A stretch of DNA of 64,000 nt from assembly GCA_030263395.1 (NCBI GenBank), contig SZOW01000002.1:194771-258770 (forward strand), given 5' to 3'. This DNA comes from QUBU01 sp014337915 (GTDB lineage: Bacteria; Pseudomonadota; Gammaproteobacteria; Steroidobacterales; GCA-2729495). This document shows positions 25,070 to 33,840 of the stretch, piece after piece. Position numbers and translations under genes: made by a program. Position 1 is the first letter of the stretch. Each line of letters opens with the position of its first letter. A model generated the notes under the pieces. The model made no database searches and was not told where the DNA came from. It worked only from the letters and a program-made list of their open reading frames with translations.

Positions 25070-26407
25070 ATGACGGATCCCAACCGCTCCGCCCGCCTCG
25101 GCCCCATCGAACTCGTACCCGGCATCACGCGCGGCAACGTGCTGGTCAAGCTCTGGGCCGCGTTTGTCGGCATCGGCGCGCTCTCCGGCATTTCGATCCT
25201 GCAGAGCTACATACTCAACGTGCATATGCACGTGCCCCGGGCCGAGCAGGGCACCCTGTCCGGCGACCTTGCCTTCTGGACCGAATTCATCGGTCTGCTG
25301 CTGTTCGTGCCCTTCGGCGTCGCCGCCGACCGGCTTGGCCGTCGTGCCGTGCTGGTCTTCGGCTTCGTGATGGTCGGCCTTGGCTGGGGCCTGTACCCCT
25401 TCGCCGAGAATCCCGGCGAGCTGCTCGCTTTCCGCATGGTCTATGCCATCGGCGCGCCGGCGGTAGCCGGGGCGTTGGCGACGCTGGTCAACGACTACCC
25501 GGCAGACCGCTCCCGCGGCATGCTCATCGGCATCACCAGCATCTGCAATACGCTGGGCACCATATTCGCCAGCAAGTTCATCGGCAGCATCCCGGATTAC
25601 CTCCACCAGCACGGCATCGATGCGATCACCGGTGGTAAGGTGATGTTCCTGACCGGCTCGGTGGTCTGCCTGCTGACGGCAGTGCTCGCTGCGCGCGGAC
25701 TGGCCCCCGGTCTGCCGGCGGGGCGCCAGCGCCGGCCCCCCGTCGGCGAACTGGTCCGCTCGGTGCTCGGGGCGACGCGCAACCCGCGCATTTCACTGGC
25801 CTATGCCGGTGCCCTGGTGGCCCGCTCGGACGTGGTCATCAAGGGCCTGTTCCTCGGCCTGTGGGCGATCCAGGCCGGGCGGCACGAGGGACTGTCGCCG
25901 GCACGGGCCATGGCGCAGTTCGGCACCATGATCCTGATCATGTATGGGGTATCGCTGGTGTCGGCACCGGTGTTCGGCTGGGTCATCGACCGCGTGAATC
26001 GTGTCACGGCGCTGATCATCGCCCTGGTCACCGCATCGGTCGGCTACCTGTCCATGCCGCTGGTGACGTCACCCCTGCACCTGGAGATGGCTCCGTTGCT
26101 GATTCTCCTGACCCTCGGCACCAGCTTCATGGTAAAGGCGACGCTGTCGCTCCTGGGCCAGGAAGCGCCGGTGGCCGAGCGCGGCAGCATCATCGCCGGC
26201 AGCAGTTTCTGCGGGGCGCTGGGCATCCTGGTGTTCACCGCCGTGGGTGGGCGCGTTTTCGACAGCTGGGGGCCCTGGGCACCGTTCGTGCTGGCCGGCG
26301 CCTACCAGGCGGTGCTGCTGGTAATCGCCATCGTCGTGCGCATGGTCGCTCCTGGCCCGGCGTCACCCTACGCGCGGCGCCTGCAGGCGGCAAAGGCTCG
26401 CGCCTAG
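25070..26407 (+). CDS. major facilitator superfamily transporter
   Basis: 445 residues, twelve predicted helices. The loop GVAADRLGRRAVLVFGF between helices 2 and 3 is the MFS motif A, and the second half repeats it as GWVIDRVNRVTALIIA. Substrate cannot be inferred. ATG 25070 follows GAGGTC; a TTG frame starts 54 bases upstream. Its 3' end overlaps the convergent roxA gene by 4 bases. Confidence 0.88.
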   Translation: MTDPNRSARLGPIELVPGITRGNVLVKLWAAFVGIGALSGISILQSYILNVHMHVPRAEQGTLSGDLAFWTEFIGLLLFVPFGVAADRLGRRAVLVFGFVMVGLGWGLYPFAENPGELLAFRMVYAIGAPAVAGALATLVNDYPADRSRGMLIGITSICNTLGTIFASKFIGSIPDYLHQHGIDAITGGKVMFLTGSVVCLLTAVLAARGLAPGLPAGRQRRPPVGELVRSVLGATRNPRISLAYAGALVARSDVVIKGLFLGLWAIQAGRHEGLSPARAMAQFGTMILIMYGVSLVSAPVFGWVIDRVNRVTALIIALVTASVGYLSMPLVTSPLHLEMAPLLILLTLGTSFMVKATLSLLGQEAPVAERGSIIAGSSFCGALGILVFTAVGGRVFDSWGPWAPFVLAGAYQAVLLVIAIVVRMVAPGPASPYARRLQAAKARA

Positions 26408-27540
26408 CGCTGCGGACCCAGAACCAGCCAGCCCGCCTGCAACCAGTCGTGGAGCAGGGCGAGGCAGGCGGCCGGCACGGCATCGAGCTGCCGCGCCGCC
26501 AGGCAGCGGGCATCGGCCAGCTGCTTCAGGATGGCAGGCACACCCTGCGCTGCTGCCGCGACGAATTCTCCGTTGATGCCGATGCCGCCGCGACCGGTCA
26601 GCATGCGGCTGCGTGGGTCGAGCACCAGACCGCGGCGGCGCGCCGCGCGGATGAAAGCGCCCAGCGCCGGCACTCGCGCTGGGCGCGCGAAGACGATGTG
26701 GCTCTTGGGTTCTGAGAGATGCTCGAGCAGGAAGCGCTCGGTATCCGCCAGGTGCGGCCGCTGGCTTGACAGCGCCTTGTGCACGCGCGCGACCATGGCG
26801 GGCGGCAGTGCGCCCGGGTTTCTCGTGGGCCGCAGGCCGGGATCCGCATAGCGACCCGGAAGCGTGCCGCGGCTGGCGAAGTCGGCGAACCAGGGGTCGA
26901 GCAGTTCCTGGAAGCTGGGTGTGCGGTAGCCCACCGACAGCGTGATGCATTCACCTGCGGCGATGCCGTCGTGGGCGATGCCCGGCGGCAGGTACAGCAG
27001 GTCGCCCGGTCCCAGCAGCCATTCCTGCTGCGGCTGGAAATGTGCCAGCAGGCGCAGCGGGCGCCCCGGCTGCAGCGTCGCATCGCGCACCTTGCCGATG
27101 CGCCAGCGGCGAAAGCCTGCCGCCTGCACCAGGAACACGTCGTAGTTGTCCACATGTGGCCCGACGCCGCCGCCGTCGGTGGCGTAGCTCGCCATCAGGT
27201 CGTCAAGCCTTGCGTCGGGCACGAAACGGAAGCGCCGGAGGAACTCCTGTGCGGCGGCGTCGAGCCCGTCGAGCCCCTGCACCAGCAGCGTCCAGCGCTT
27301 CTGGCGCAGCGGCGGCAGTGCACGCCGCGGTATCGGGCCATGGCGCAGGGTCCAATCCTGGCCATGGCGGACGACGAGGCGTGACTCGATCTCCTCGCGA
27401 CCCGCCAGGGCGAACAGCTGCCTGCGACCCACCGCCGGTGGCACTACGGCATTGCGGACCAGCAGTGGCCGGCGCTGCCAGTACTCGCGCATGAAGCGGC
27501 CGACGCCAAGTGCGCCGAGATGGGTGAGCGGCGAAGCCAT
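26404..27540 (-). CDS. roxA: 50S ribosomal protein L16 arginine hydroxylase (RoxA/YcfD type JmjC oxygenase)
   Basis: Fe(II)/2-oxoglutarate oxygenase of 378 residues that in E. coli hydroxylates an arginine of ribosomal protein L16. The JmjC core has GVGPHVDNYDVFLVQAAGFRRW (HxD iron ligands) around residue 127 and the distal iron His in LPPGIAHDGIA. The N-terminal EYWQRRPLLVRNA and the C-terminal winged-helix region match the ROX family. Predicted cytosolic. Confidence 0.9.
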   Translation of the reverse strand: MASPLTHLGALGVGRFMREYWQRRPLLVRNAVVPPAVGRRQLFALAGREEIESRLVVRHGQDWTLRHGPIPRRALPPLRQKRWTLLVQGLDGLDAAAQEFLRRFRFVPDARLDDLMASYATDGGGVGPHVDNYDVFLVQAAGFRRWRIGKVRDATLQPGRPLRLLAHFQPQQEWLLGPGDLLYLPPGIAHDGIAAGECITLSVGYRTPSFQELLDPWFADFASRGTLPGRYADPGLRPTRNPGALPPAMVARVHKALSSQRPHLADTERFLLEHLSEPKSHIVFARPARVPALGAFIRAARRRGLVLDPRSRMLTGRGGIGINGEFVAAAAQGVPAILKQLADARCLAARQLDAVPAACLALLHDWLQAGWLVLGPQR

Positions 27541-27603
27541 GCCGTGATTATAGGGAAGCAGGTAGGATGCGATGCCAGGACAGGAGATGCCGGGACAGGG
27601 CGG

Positions 27604-29007
27604 ATGCAGGAGCAGCAGCGGGACGAGAAGACACAGCCTCAGGCCGGGCCGGGCAGCGGCATCCTCTACGCGCCCTGGGAGCGGGCATTCGAGCGTGTCC
27701 TCACGCCCTTCGAAGAGTTCATCCGCAGCCAGACCAGTGGCGGCCTGCTCCTCATGGCCTGTACCGTCATCGCCCTGCTTCTCGCCAACAGCGGTCTGGC
27801 GCCGCTGTACCTCGCACTGCTGCAGTTACCGGTGGGCATTGGCATCGGTAGCTGGCGTCTGGAGATGTCCCTGCACCACTGGATCAACGAGGGGCTGATG
27901 GCGTTCTTCTTTTTCGTCGTTGGCCTGGAACTCAAGCGCGAGATGCTGGTGGGCGAGCTGGCCGAGCTGAGACAGGCTGCCTTGCCGGTCGCGGCAGCGC
28001 TGGGTGGCATGGCCGTGCCGGCGCTGATCTTCCTCGGCTTCAATGCCGGTGGCGATGCGGTGCAGGGCTGGGGCATTCCCATGGCCACCGACATTGCCTT
28101 TGCCGCCGGGGCGCTGGTGCTGCTCGCCGCGCGGGTGCCCAGGGGGCTGGTCGTATTCCTGGTGGCGCTGGCGATCGTCGATGACCTGGGTGCGGTACTG
28201 GTGATCGCCCTGTTCTACACCAGTGACCTGGCCATCCCCTGGCTGGCCGGGGCGGCCGCGGTCGTTGTGGGACTGATGGTGCTGAACCTGGCAGGGGTGC
28301 GCCGCATCCTGCCTTACTTCCTGCTCGCCGTAGCTCTGTGGTTCTCGCTCCTGCAGTCTGGTGTCCATGCGACACTGGCCGGCGTGATCGGCGCATTTAC
28401 CGTGCCGGCACGGCCGAAGTACGATCCGGCGCTGTTCAGCACGCAGCTGCGCCGCATGACCGAGCGTTTCGATGCCAGCCGCGCACCGGGCGACGGCATC
28501 ATGGTCAACGAAGAAATGCGCGCGACGGTACAGGCGCTGGAAAGCGGCGTGGTGGCGGTGCAGACGCCGCTGCAGCGGCTGGAGCACATCTGGCACCTGC
28601 CGGTGGCCTTCGGCGTGGTCCCGGTATTCGCCCTGTTCAATGCCGGCATACCGCTGGAGTCGGGTGCCCTCGGCGCCGCCTTCCGCCATCCGGTGGCCCT
28701 CGGGGTCACCGTAGGCCTGGTGCTCGGCAAGTTCATTGGTGTGACCGCGGCGAGCTGGCTGGTGCTGCGCCTCGGCCTGGCGCAACTCCCGGCACAGACG
28801 CGGCTGGTGCAGCTCGCCGCCGTGGGCCTGCTGGCGGGCATCGGCTTCACCATGTCGATCTTCATCGCCGAACTCGCCTACGCGGGGCAGCCGCAGTACC
28901 TGCTGCTGGCGAAGACCGGCATCATCGCCGCCTCGCTGATCGCCGGCATTGCCGGCATGGCCTGGCTGTGGCTGCTCGGGTCAGTCCGCCGGGGTGGGCA
29001 GCGGTGA
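27604..29007 (+). CDS. nhaA: Na+/H+ antiporter NhaA
   Basis: Inner-membrane antiporter that exports sodium in exchange for protons. 467 residues, somewhat longer than E. coli NhaA. The ion-binding pair of aspartates is in LAIVDDLGAVLVIALFY, and the assembly-helix segment MATDIAFAAGAL and GIGFTMSIFIAELA are typical. Start taken as ATG 27604; an upstream frame adds 28 residues. The end overlaps the convergent racemase-like gene by 27 bases. Confidence 0.95.
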   Translation: MQEQQRDEKTQPQAGPGSGILYAPWERAFERVLTPFEEFIRSQTSGGLLLMACTVIALLLANSGLAPLYLALLQLPVGIGIGSWRLEMSLHHWINEGLMAFFFFVVGLELKREMLVGELAELRQAALPVAAALGGMAVPALIFLGFNAGGDAVQGWGIPMATDIAFAAGALVLLAARVPRGLVVFLVALAIVDDLGAVLVIALFYTSDLAIPWLAGAAAVVVGLMVLNLAGVRRILPYFLLAVALWFSLLQSGVHATLAGVIGAFTVPARPKYDPALFSTQLRRMTERFDASRAPGDGIMVNEEMRATVQALESGVVAVQTPLQRLEHIWHLPVAFGVVPVFALFNAGIPLESGALGAAFRHPVALGVTVGLVLGKFIGVTAASWLVLRLGLAQLPAQTRLVQLAAVGLLAGIGFTMSIFIAELAYAGQPQYLLLAKTGIIAASLIAGIAGMAWLWLLGSVRRGGQR

Positions 29008-29721
29008 CAGCGTCAGGCCGAGCCGGGCGACTGCCTGCCCGGCCAGGGCCAGGTTCGAGCTGAGCACCGGGACGCCGGCGACCGCCTGGATTGCCGCCAG
29101 CGCCGGCAACGTCGGCATACCGGTGCCAGACAGCAGCAATGCATCCACGCGCAGGTCTCCGGCAGCGCGCACGGCTGCCAGCGCATCGGCGCTGGTCAGC
29201 TCATAGATGCTGCTCGTGTCCCCCGGGCGGGCGATGGCGACCTGGCGCTGGCTGGCGACCTCGAACCCCCGGCCCCGCCACCAGGCGACGGCAGCGCTGA
29301 GCAGCCACTCCGGATAGGGTGCGATGAGCGCGATGCGCCGGGCCTGCAGCTGCTGCAGCCGTTCCTCGATGGCCTGCGTGGCAGTGATGACCGGGTAGCC
29401 GAAGCGGTTCGCGGCACGATCCACCCGCTCGCGTTCGGCCGCGTGGCCGAGCAGGTAGGAGGAGCCGGTGCAGGCGAAACAGTACAGGTCCAGGCCCATG
29501 CCGCCGTAGCTCGCCAGGCTGTCGTCCAGCCGCTCCAGATATTCGACCAGGCGGGCGCGAGCATCGGCCTGGCGGCTCACCAGGCGCGTGCTGACGAACT
29601 CGACGTCGACCGGCAGCAGGCGCCGGAACTCGGCTTCCACGGTGGGATTGGCCTGTGGCGTGCCGACGCCGATGCGTCCGGCCCTGCCGTAATCGCGCCT
29701 GCTGTCTGCCGGTGGCGTCAT
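28981..29721 (-). CDS. Asp/Glu racemase superfamily protein (maleate isomerase / arylmalonate decarboxylase-like)
   Basis: 246 residues of the two-domain racemase fold. IGVGTPQANPTVEAEFRRLLP near the N terminus and the FACTGSSYLLG loop at about residue 85 (first catalytic Cys) fit the maleate isomerase/AMDase branch. The second site, normally SCTN-like, reads LLSGTGMPT, so the second Cys is Gly. That excludes the two-Cys racemase mechanism and leaves a one-base decarboxylase or isomerase. It starts 7 bases after the FAD monooxygenase stop, as the last gene of the dctPQM operon. ATG 29721 was preferred over one 9 codons upstream. Confidence 0.75.
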   Translation of the reverse strand: MTPPADSRRDYGRAGRIGVGTPQANPTVEAEFRRLLPVDVEFVSTRLVSRQADARARLVEYLERLDDSLASYGGMGLDLYCFACTGSSYLLGHAAERERVDRAANRFGYPVITATQAIEERLQQLQARRIALIAPYPEWLLSAAVAWWRGRGFEVASQRQVAIARPGDTSSIYELTSADALAAVRAAGDLRVDALLLSGTGMPTLPALAAIQAVAGVPVLSSNLALAGQAVARLGLTLSPLPTPAD

Positions 29722-29728
29722 GGCTGCC

Positions 29729-30943
29729 TCACTGGATGGCGGCTGCACGGCGCAGCCCGGTGATCATCGACGAGGCCAGCAGGTGTTCGCGGGCGGCGGC
29801 CGGGTCCGCGGCGATGGCCTGCAGGCGCGCGAGTTCGGCGCGACGCCAGGCCGGGTCGGTATTGCGCATGCGGTTGCGGTTGCGATCGGCCTGGCGAAGG
29901 ATCTCGTCGGCCGCCACCGGGCGGCGCTGGCGGTCGTAGAGCGCGAGCAGGTCCTCGCTGCCACCGGCCAGCACGCCGGCGAGCTTCTCCGCCAGGCTGA
30001 AGGCGTCGTGGATGCCGCAGTTCATGCCCATGCCGCCGGAGGGACTGTTGACGTGCGCCGCATCGCCCGCCAGCAGCACCCGACCGGAATGGTAGGTCGG
30101 CACGATGCGCTGGTGCACGCGGTAGGGGCGGTGCTCGATCACCGTGTAGCGCCCGGTCTGCGGCACGATCCGCTGCAGCTTGACCTCGATGCGCTCCGGG
30201 TCGTCCATGCGCCAGGGCTCGGCCTGCGGATCCTCGTCCGGGTCCGGGTAGAGGCTAACCCGCCAGCAGTCCGGCAGCCGCAGCAGGGCGTAGTTGCTAT
30301 CGCCGATCCAGACGTAGTTGACCGGTGACAGCCCCGGGAGGTGGTTCTCGAACGGGAAGGTCGTGGTGGCCAGCACGGTGGTCTCGGGATAGGTCAGCCC
30401 CTCGAAGGGCAGTGCGAGCAGGCGGCGCAGCGTGCTGCTGGCGCCATCGGCGGCGACGACATAGCGGGCCCGCAGCGGGTCGCGGCCACCCGGATGGGCG
30501 ACGTTGAGACTCACTGCATCGTCCAGCCGGACCAGGCCCTTCACTTCGGCGCCGAAGCTCAGGCGGATCCGCGGCTCGGCGCGGACCGCATCCAGCGCCA
30601 GCTGGCAGAAGGCCGCCTGTTCGAACTGCAGACGATAGGGATGGCGCGTGTCCGCGGCCAGCACGCCGAGGTCGAAGACCGCGCGCTCATGGGTCTCGTG
30701 CTGGCGTACCTGCCAGGTGGGCACGCGCAGGCCGCCCTCGAGCATGGCGCCGGTGAGCCCGAGGTCCTCCAGCATTTCCAGCGTCGGCGGATGGAATGTC
30801 GAGGCGCGCAGGTCGGCGGGCAGCTGGCGCTCGCGCTCCAGCAGCACCGTGGCGACGCCATGGCGGGCGAGGCACAGCGCGGTGCACAGGCCGACCGGGC
30901 CCGCACCCACCACCACCACGGGAACCGTCGCCTGCGTGCTCAT
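29729..30943 (-). CDS. FAD-dependent aromatic-type monooxygenase
   Basis: 404-residue flavoprotein monooxygenase of the p-hydroxybenzoate hydroxylase type. The FAD-binding GxGxxG is VVVGAGPVGLCTALCLARHG at residues 10-29, the DG motif lies in YVVAADGASSTLRRLL, and the GD motif is RVLLAGDAAHVNSPSGGMGMN near residue 290. It should use NAD(P)H and oxygen to hydroxylate a ring or a related substrate. It lies between dctM (12 bases upstream) and the racemase-like gene (7 bases downstream), which suggests the imported TRAP substrate is its target or a relative. Confidence 0.85.
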   Translation of the reverse strand: MSTQATVPVVVVGAGPVGLCTALCLARHGVATVLLERERQLPADLRASTFHPPTLEMLEDLGLTGAMLEGGLRVPTWQVRQHETHERAVFDLGVLAADTRHPYRLQFEQAAFCQLALDAVRAEPRIRLSFGAEVKGLVRLDDAVSLNVAHPGGRDPLRARYVVAADGASSTLRRLLALPFEGLTYPETTVLATTTFPFENHLPGLSPVNYVWIGDSNYALLRLPDCWRVSLYPDPDEDPQAEPWRMDDPERIEVKLQRIVPQTGRYTVIEHRPYRVHQRIVPTYHSGRVLLAGDAAHVNSPSGGMGMNCGIHDAFSLAEKLAGVLAGGSEDLLALYDRQRRPVAADEILRQADRNRNRMRNTDPAWRRAELARLQAIAADPAAAREHLLASSMITGLRRAAAIQ

Positions 30944-30955
30944 GCGGCCGTCAGG

Positions 30956-32272
30956 CTAGCGCAGCAGCAGCCGTGGCAGCCAGAGGGCGATGGCCGGGAA
31001 GGCCAGCAGCAGCATTGCCAGCAGCAGGTTGCAGCCGAGGTAGGGCAGGGCCGCGCGCATCACGTCGCCAAACCGCGTGCCGGGCGGCGAGACACCGAGC
31101 ATGACGAACAGCAGCAGGCCGAAGGGTGGCGTCGTCAGGCTCATCTCCAGGGCCAGCAGTACCAGCAGGCCGAACCACACCGGGTCGATGCCCAGCGCCT
31201 TCACCAGCGGGAAGAAGATCGGGATCGTCAGCAGCATGATCGAAATCTGGTCGAGGAAGCAGCCGAGCACCAGTACGGCGATGAACATCAGGCCGAGCTT
31301 CAGCAGCGCGCCGCCGTCCAGGGACAGGGCCCAGTCCACGGCGACGTGGCTTAGCCCCGAGAAGGCCATGAGCTGGCTGAACACCGAGGCGGCGATGATC
31401 AGCACGAACACCATGCCGGTCACTGTCACGGTATCCCTGAGCGCCCTGGCGATGGCGCCGATGCTCAGGCAGCCCTGTCCGGCTGCGATCAGCACCACCG
31501 CCAGCACGCCGAAAGCCGCCGCCTCCGATGGCGTGGCGATGCCGATGACGATGAGGCCGACGACGGCGAACAGCACCAGCCCCAGCGGCAGCACATTGGT
31601 GACCAGCAGGCGCAACCGGCGCCCAGGCGGCACGGCGGCGACGTCGTACACCGGCGCCAGCGCGGGATTGGCCCGCAGCTGCAGCCAGATGCTCGCGCAG
31701 TACATGGCGGCCAGCATCAGCCCCGGCAGCAGCCCGGCGATCAGCAGGGCGCCGATGTTGATGCCGGCGAGGCTGCCGAGCAGCACCGCCAGCGACGAGG
31801 GCGGAATCAGCATCGCCAGCCCGCCGGTGCCCACCACCGGGCCGATCGCCATGCGTGGTGCGTAGCCGCGACGGATCATTTCCGGGACCATCAGCGAGCC
31901 GAGCATCGCCGTGTTGGCCAGGGTCGAGCCGGTGAGCGTGGAGAACGCCGTGCTGCCGGCGACAGTCAGGTAGCACAGCCGCCCGGGCACCCGCCCAAAG
32001 AAGGCATCCAGGGCGTCGAACACCCGCACCGCCAGGCCACTGTGGAACAGCAGGCTGCCCATCATCACGAACAACGGCACCGCCACCAGCGTGAACGAAG
32101 TGATCAGGCTGACCGAGTTGTCCACGGCCTGCAGCAGGCCGGCGAAGCCGTGCATGAGCAGCCAGGCGCCGAGCAGGTTGGCGCCGAGGAAGGCGAACAG
32201 CACCGGCACGCCGAGCGCCATCAGCGTCAGCACGGTCGCGAATACCAGCGCCCCGGACTCTACCGGGCTCAC
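30956..32272 (-). CDS. dctM: TRAP transporter large permease DctM
   Basis: 438-residue membrane subunit with about 12 helices that moves the bound organic acid using the sodium gradient. FVMMGSLLFHSGLAVRVFDALD, the TGSTLANTAMLGSLMVPEM loop and the IPPSSLAVLLGSLAGINIG repeat are DctM signatures. The start is GTG 32272, overlapping the dctQ stop by 4 bases; the frame is open upstream across dctQ in another reading, which is a shadow. Confidence 0.93.
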   Translation of the reverse strand: MSPVESGALVFATVLTLMALGVPVLFAFLGANLLGAWLLMHGFAGLLQAVDNSVSLITSFTLVAVPLFVMMGSLLFHSGLAVRVFDALDAFFGRVPGRLCYLTVAGSTAFSTLTGSTLANTAMLGSLMVPEMIRRGYAPRMAIGPVVGTGGLAMLIPPSSLAVLLGSLAGINIGALLIAGLLPGLMLAAMYCASIWLQLRANPALAPVYDVAAVPPGRRLRLLVTNVLPLGLVLFAVVGLIVIGIATPSEAAAFGVLAVVLIAAGQGCLSIGAIARALRDTVTVTGMVFVLIIAASVFSQLMAFSGLSHVAVDWALSLDGGALLKLGLMFIAVLVLGCFLDQISIMLLTIPIFFPLVKALGIDPVWFGLLVLLALEMSLTTPPFGLLLFVMLGVSPPGTRFGDVMRAALPYLGCNLLLAMLLLAFPAIALWLPRLLLR

Positions 32273-32778
32273 AGGCTGCCCTGCCCGGCGACCGGGCGCG
32301 CCAGTGCCTCGCCGCGCCAGAGCAGGCGCAGCAGCTCCAGGGCGGTGAGCAGGAAGCCGACGGCCAGCGGCGCGAACAGCCAGGCCCGCGGCAGGTCCAG
32401 CGAGCGCACGTCGATCTCGCCACGGCGCGTAGCTTCCACGGCCAGCAGCGTCGCCAGCACCGACACCAGCAGCGAGATGGCCGCCGCGAACAGCAGGATG
32501 CAGCGGTCCAGCCAGCGGCGCAGCCGCGGCGGGAAGCGTTCGTGGAGCAGCTCGATGACGATGTGGCTGCGCTCGCGCACCAGGGCGGGCGCCACCGCCA
32601 TCGTGGTGTAGAGCAGGGCGTATTCGGTCAGGGCCACGGTGGACCGCGGTGGGTGCAGGCCGAGGTTGCGTGCGATGACATCCCAGGCGATGAGCAGGCA
32701 GACCGCGCCCATGATCAGGCCCGCTGCCCACACCAGCGCGTCCACCAGCGCGTCGTAGGCGCGGACGATGCGGTTCAC
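32269..32778 (-). CDS. dctQ: TRAP transporter small permease DctQ
   Basis: 169 residues with four membrane helices. It has the DctQ pattern RSTVALTEYALLYTTMAVAPALVRERSH around residues 45-72 and a final ELLRLLWRGE. It overlaps dctP upstream and dctM downstream by 4 bases each. It joins DctM to form the membrane part of the importer. Confidence 0.92.
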   Translation of the reverse strand: MNRIVRAYDALVDALVWAAGLIMGAVCLLIAWDVIARNLGLHPPRSTVALTEYALLYTTMAVAPALVRERSHIVIELLHERFPPRLRRWLDRCILLFAAAISLLVSVLATLLAVEATRRGEIDVRSLDLPRAWLFAPLAVGFLLTALELLRLLWRGEALARPVAGQGSL

Positions 32779-33779
32779 CGCGACGGTATTCCCGGGCTTT
32801 CGGGCCAGAACAGCGGCCGCAGGCGCGCGGCCGAGGCGGGCTCCCGGGCCGCCAGCCGCTGCCAGACCGTTTCGAAGGCGAGGTCGCGGAAGGCCGCCGC
32901 CCGCTCTGGTGCCACGCTCACCCCCTGCAGACCGTCGGCGGCCAACTGCTTCAGCTCGCTGGCCTGCAGTTCGCGGAAGCGCTCGCGGTTGCCGTGCTCG
33001 TAGCGGATGGCCTCGGCCTCGAGCAAAGCGCGGGCCTCCGGCGCCAGCCGGTTCCAGCTGTCGAGGTTCACCTGCAGGCAGACCGAGAGCTGCAGGACGG
33101 GTGGATCGACGCGGTAGTGGATGAACCTGCCGACACCCAGGTCCGGCACGCCGATGGTGGTGAAGGCGATGCCATCCACCATGCCGCGCTCCAGTGCGGT
33201 GTAGATCTCGCTTACCGGGATCTGCACGGCGCGGGCGCCCAGCGCGTCGAGCAGCTCGCGGTTGGATGGCGAGGTGCGGATGGCGAGGCCGGTGAAGTCA
33301 GGCAGGCCATCGGCGCGGAAACGCGGGGCTTCACGCAGGTAGACCTGGGCGCCCATGCCCGCCTGCACCCAGCCGACCAGGTGCGCGTTGATCCGTTCAC
33401 GCCAGTAGGGCTGCAGGGCGTCGAGCGCGCCGCTGGCGCGGGCGCGGTCCGGGTCGAGGGTGGACGCGAACAGCGCGTCGCCTTCCGGCAGCACGCCGCG
33501 GTAGTAGGTCATGCCGCCGAAGGCCATGTCGATGACGCCGCGACGGAGCGCGTAGAGCAGCTGCTGCTCGGGCACCGCCTCGGGGCCGCCGAGGAAGCGG
33601 ATCTGCACCAGGCCGCGCCCGGCGCGGTTCACGGCCTCGACGTAGTGCATGAAATCCGCCGTGAAGTTCTGCCGCTGGCTCCAGGCACTGGCGAGCGTCA
33701 GGGTGACTTCACCGGCACGGGCCGCGAGGCTCCATGGGCCGAGGGCCAGCAGCAGGATTGCGGCGCGGGCATTGACCAT
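32775..33779 (-). CDS. dctP: TRAP transporter solute-binding protein DctP
   Basis: 334-residue periplasmic binding protein with a signal peptide ending near AARAGE. Mature features include VTLTLASAWSQRQNFTADFMHYVEAVN and the ligand-helix region FTGLAIRTSPSNRELLDALGARAVQIP with a conserved Arg that binds carboxylates in this family. First gene of the five-gene operon to 28981. I chose ATG 33779; the longer open frame crosses the divergent methyltransferase gene. Ligand unknown, presumably an organic acid. Confidence 0.92.
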   Translation of the reverse strand: MVNARAAILLLALGPWSLAARAGEVTLTLASAWSQRQNFTADFMHYVEAVNRAGRGLVQIRFLGGPEAVPEQQLLYALRRGVIDMAFGGMTYYRGVLPEGDALFASTLDPDRARASGALDALQPYWRERINAHLVGWVQAGMGAQVYLREAPRFRADGLPDFTGLAIRTSPSNRELLDALGARAVQIPVSEIYTALERGMVDGIAFTTIGVPDLGVGRFIHYRVDPPVLQLSVCLQVNLDSWNRLAPEARALLEAEAIRYEHGNRERFRELQASELKQLAADGLQGVSVAPERAAAFRDLAFETVWQRLAAREPASAARLRPLFWPESPGIPSR

Positions 33780-33840
33780 GGCGGGCCATGATACGCTGCA
33801 CCGGACCGGCTGCCTGCCGGGAACCAGGGAGAACGCATCC

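Noticed and set aside
30951..32423. 490-codon frame overlapping dctM on the same strand
   Set aside because: Arg/Ala/Gly-rich translation without motifs, while the other frame gives a complete DctM with the expected overlaps.
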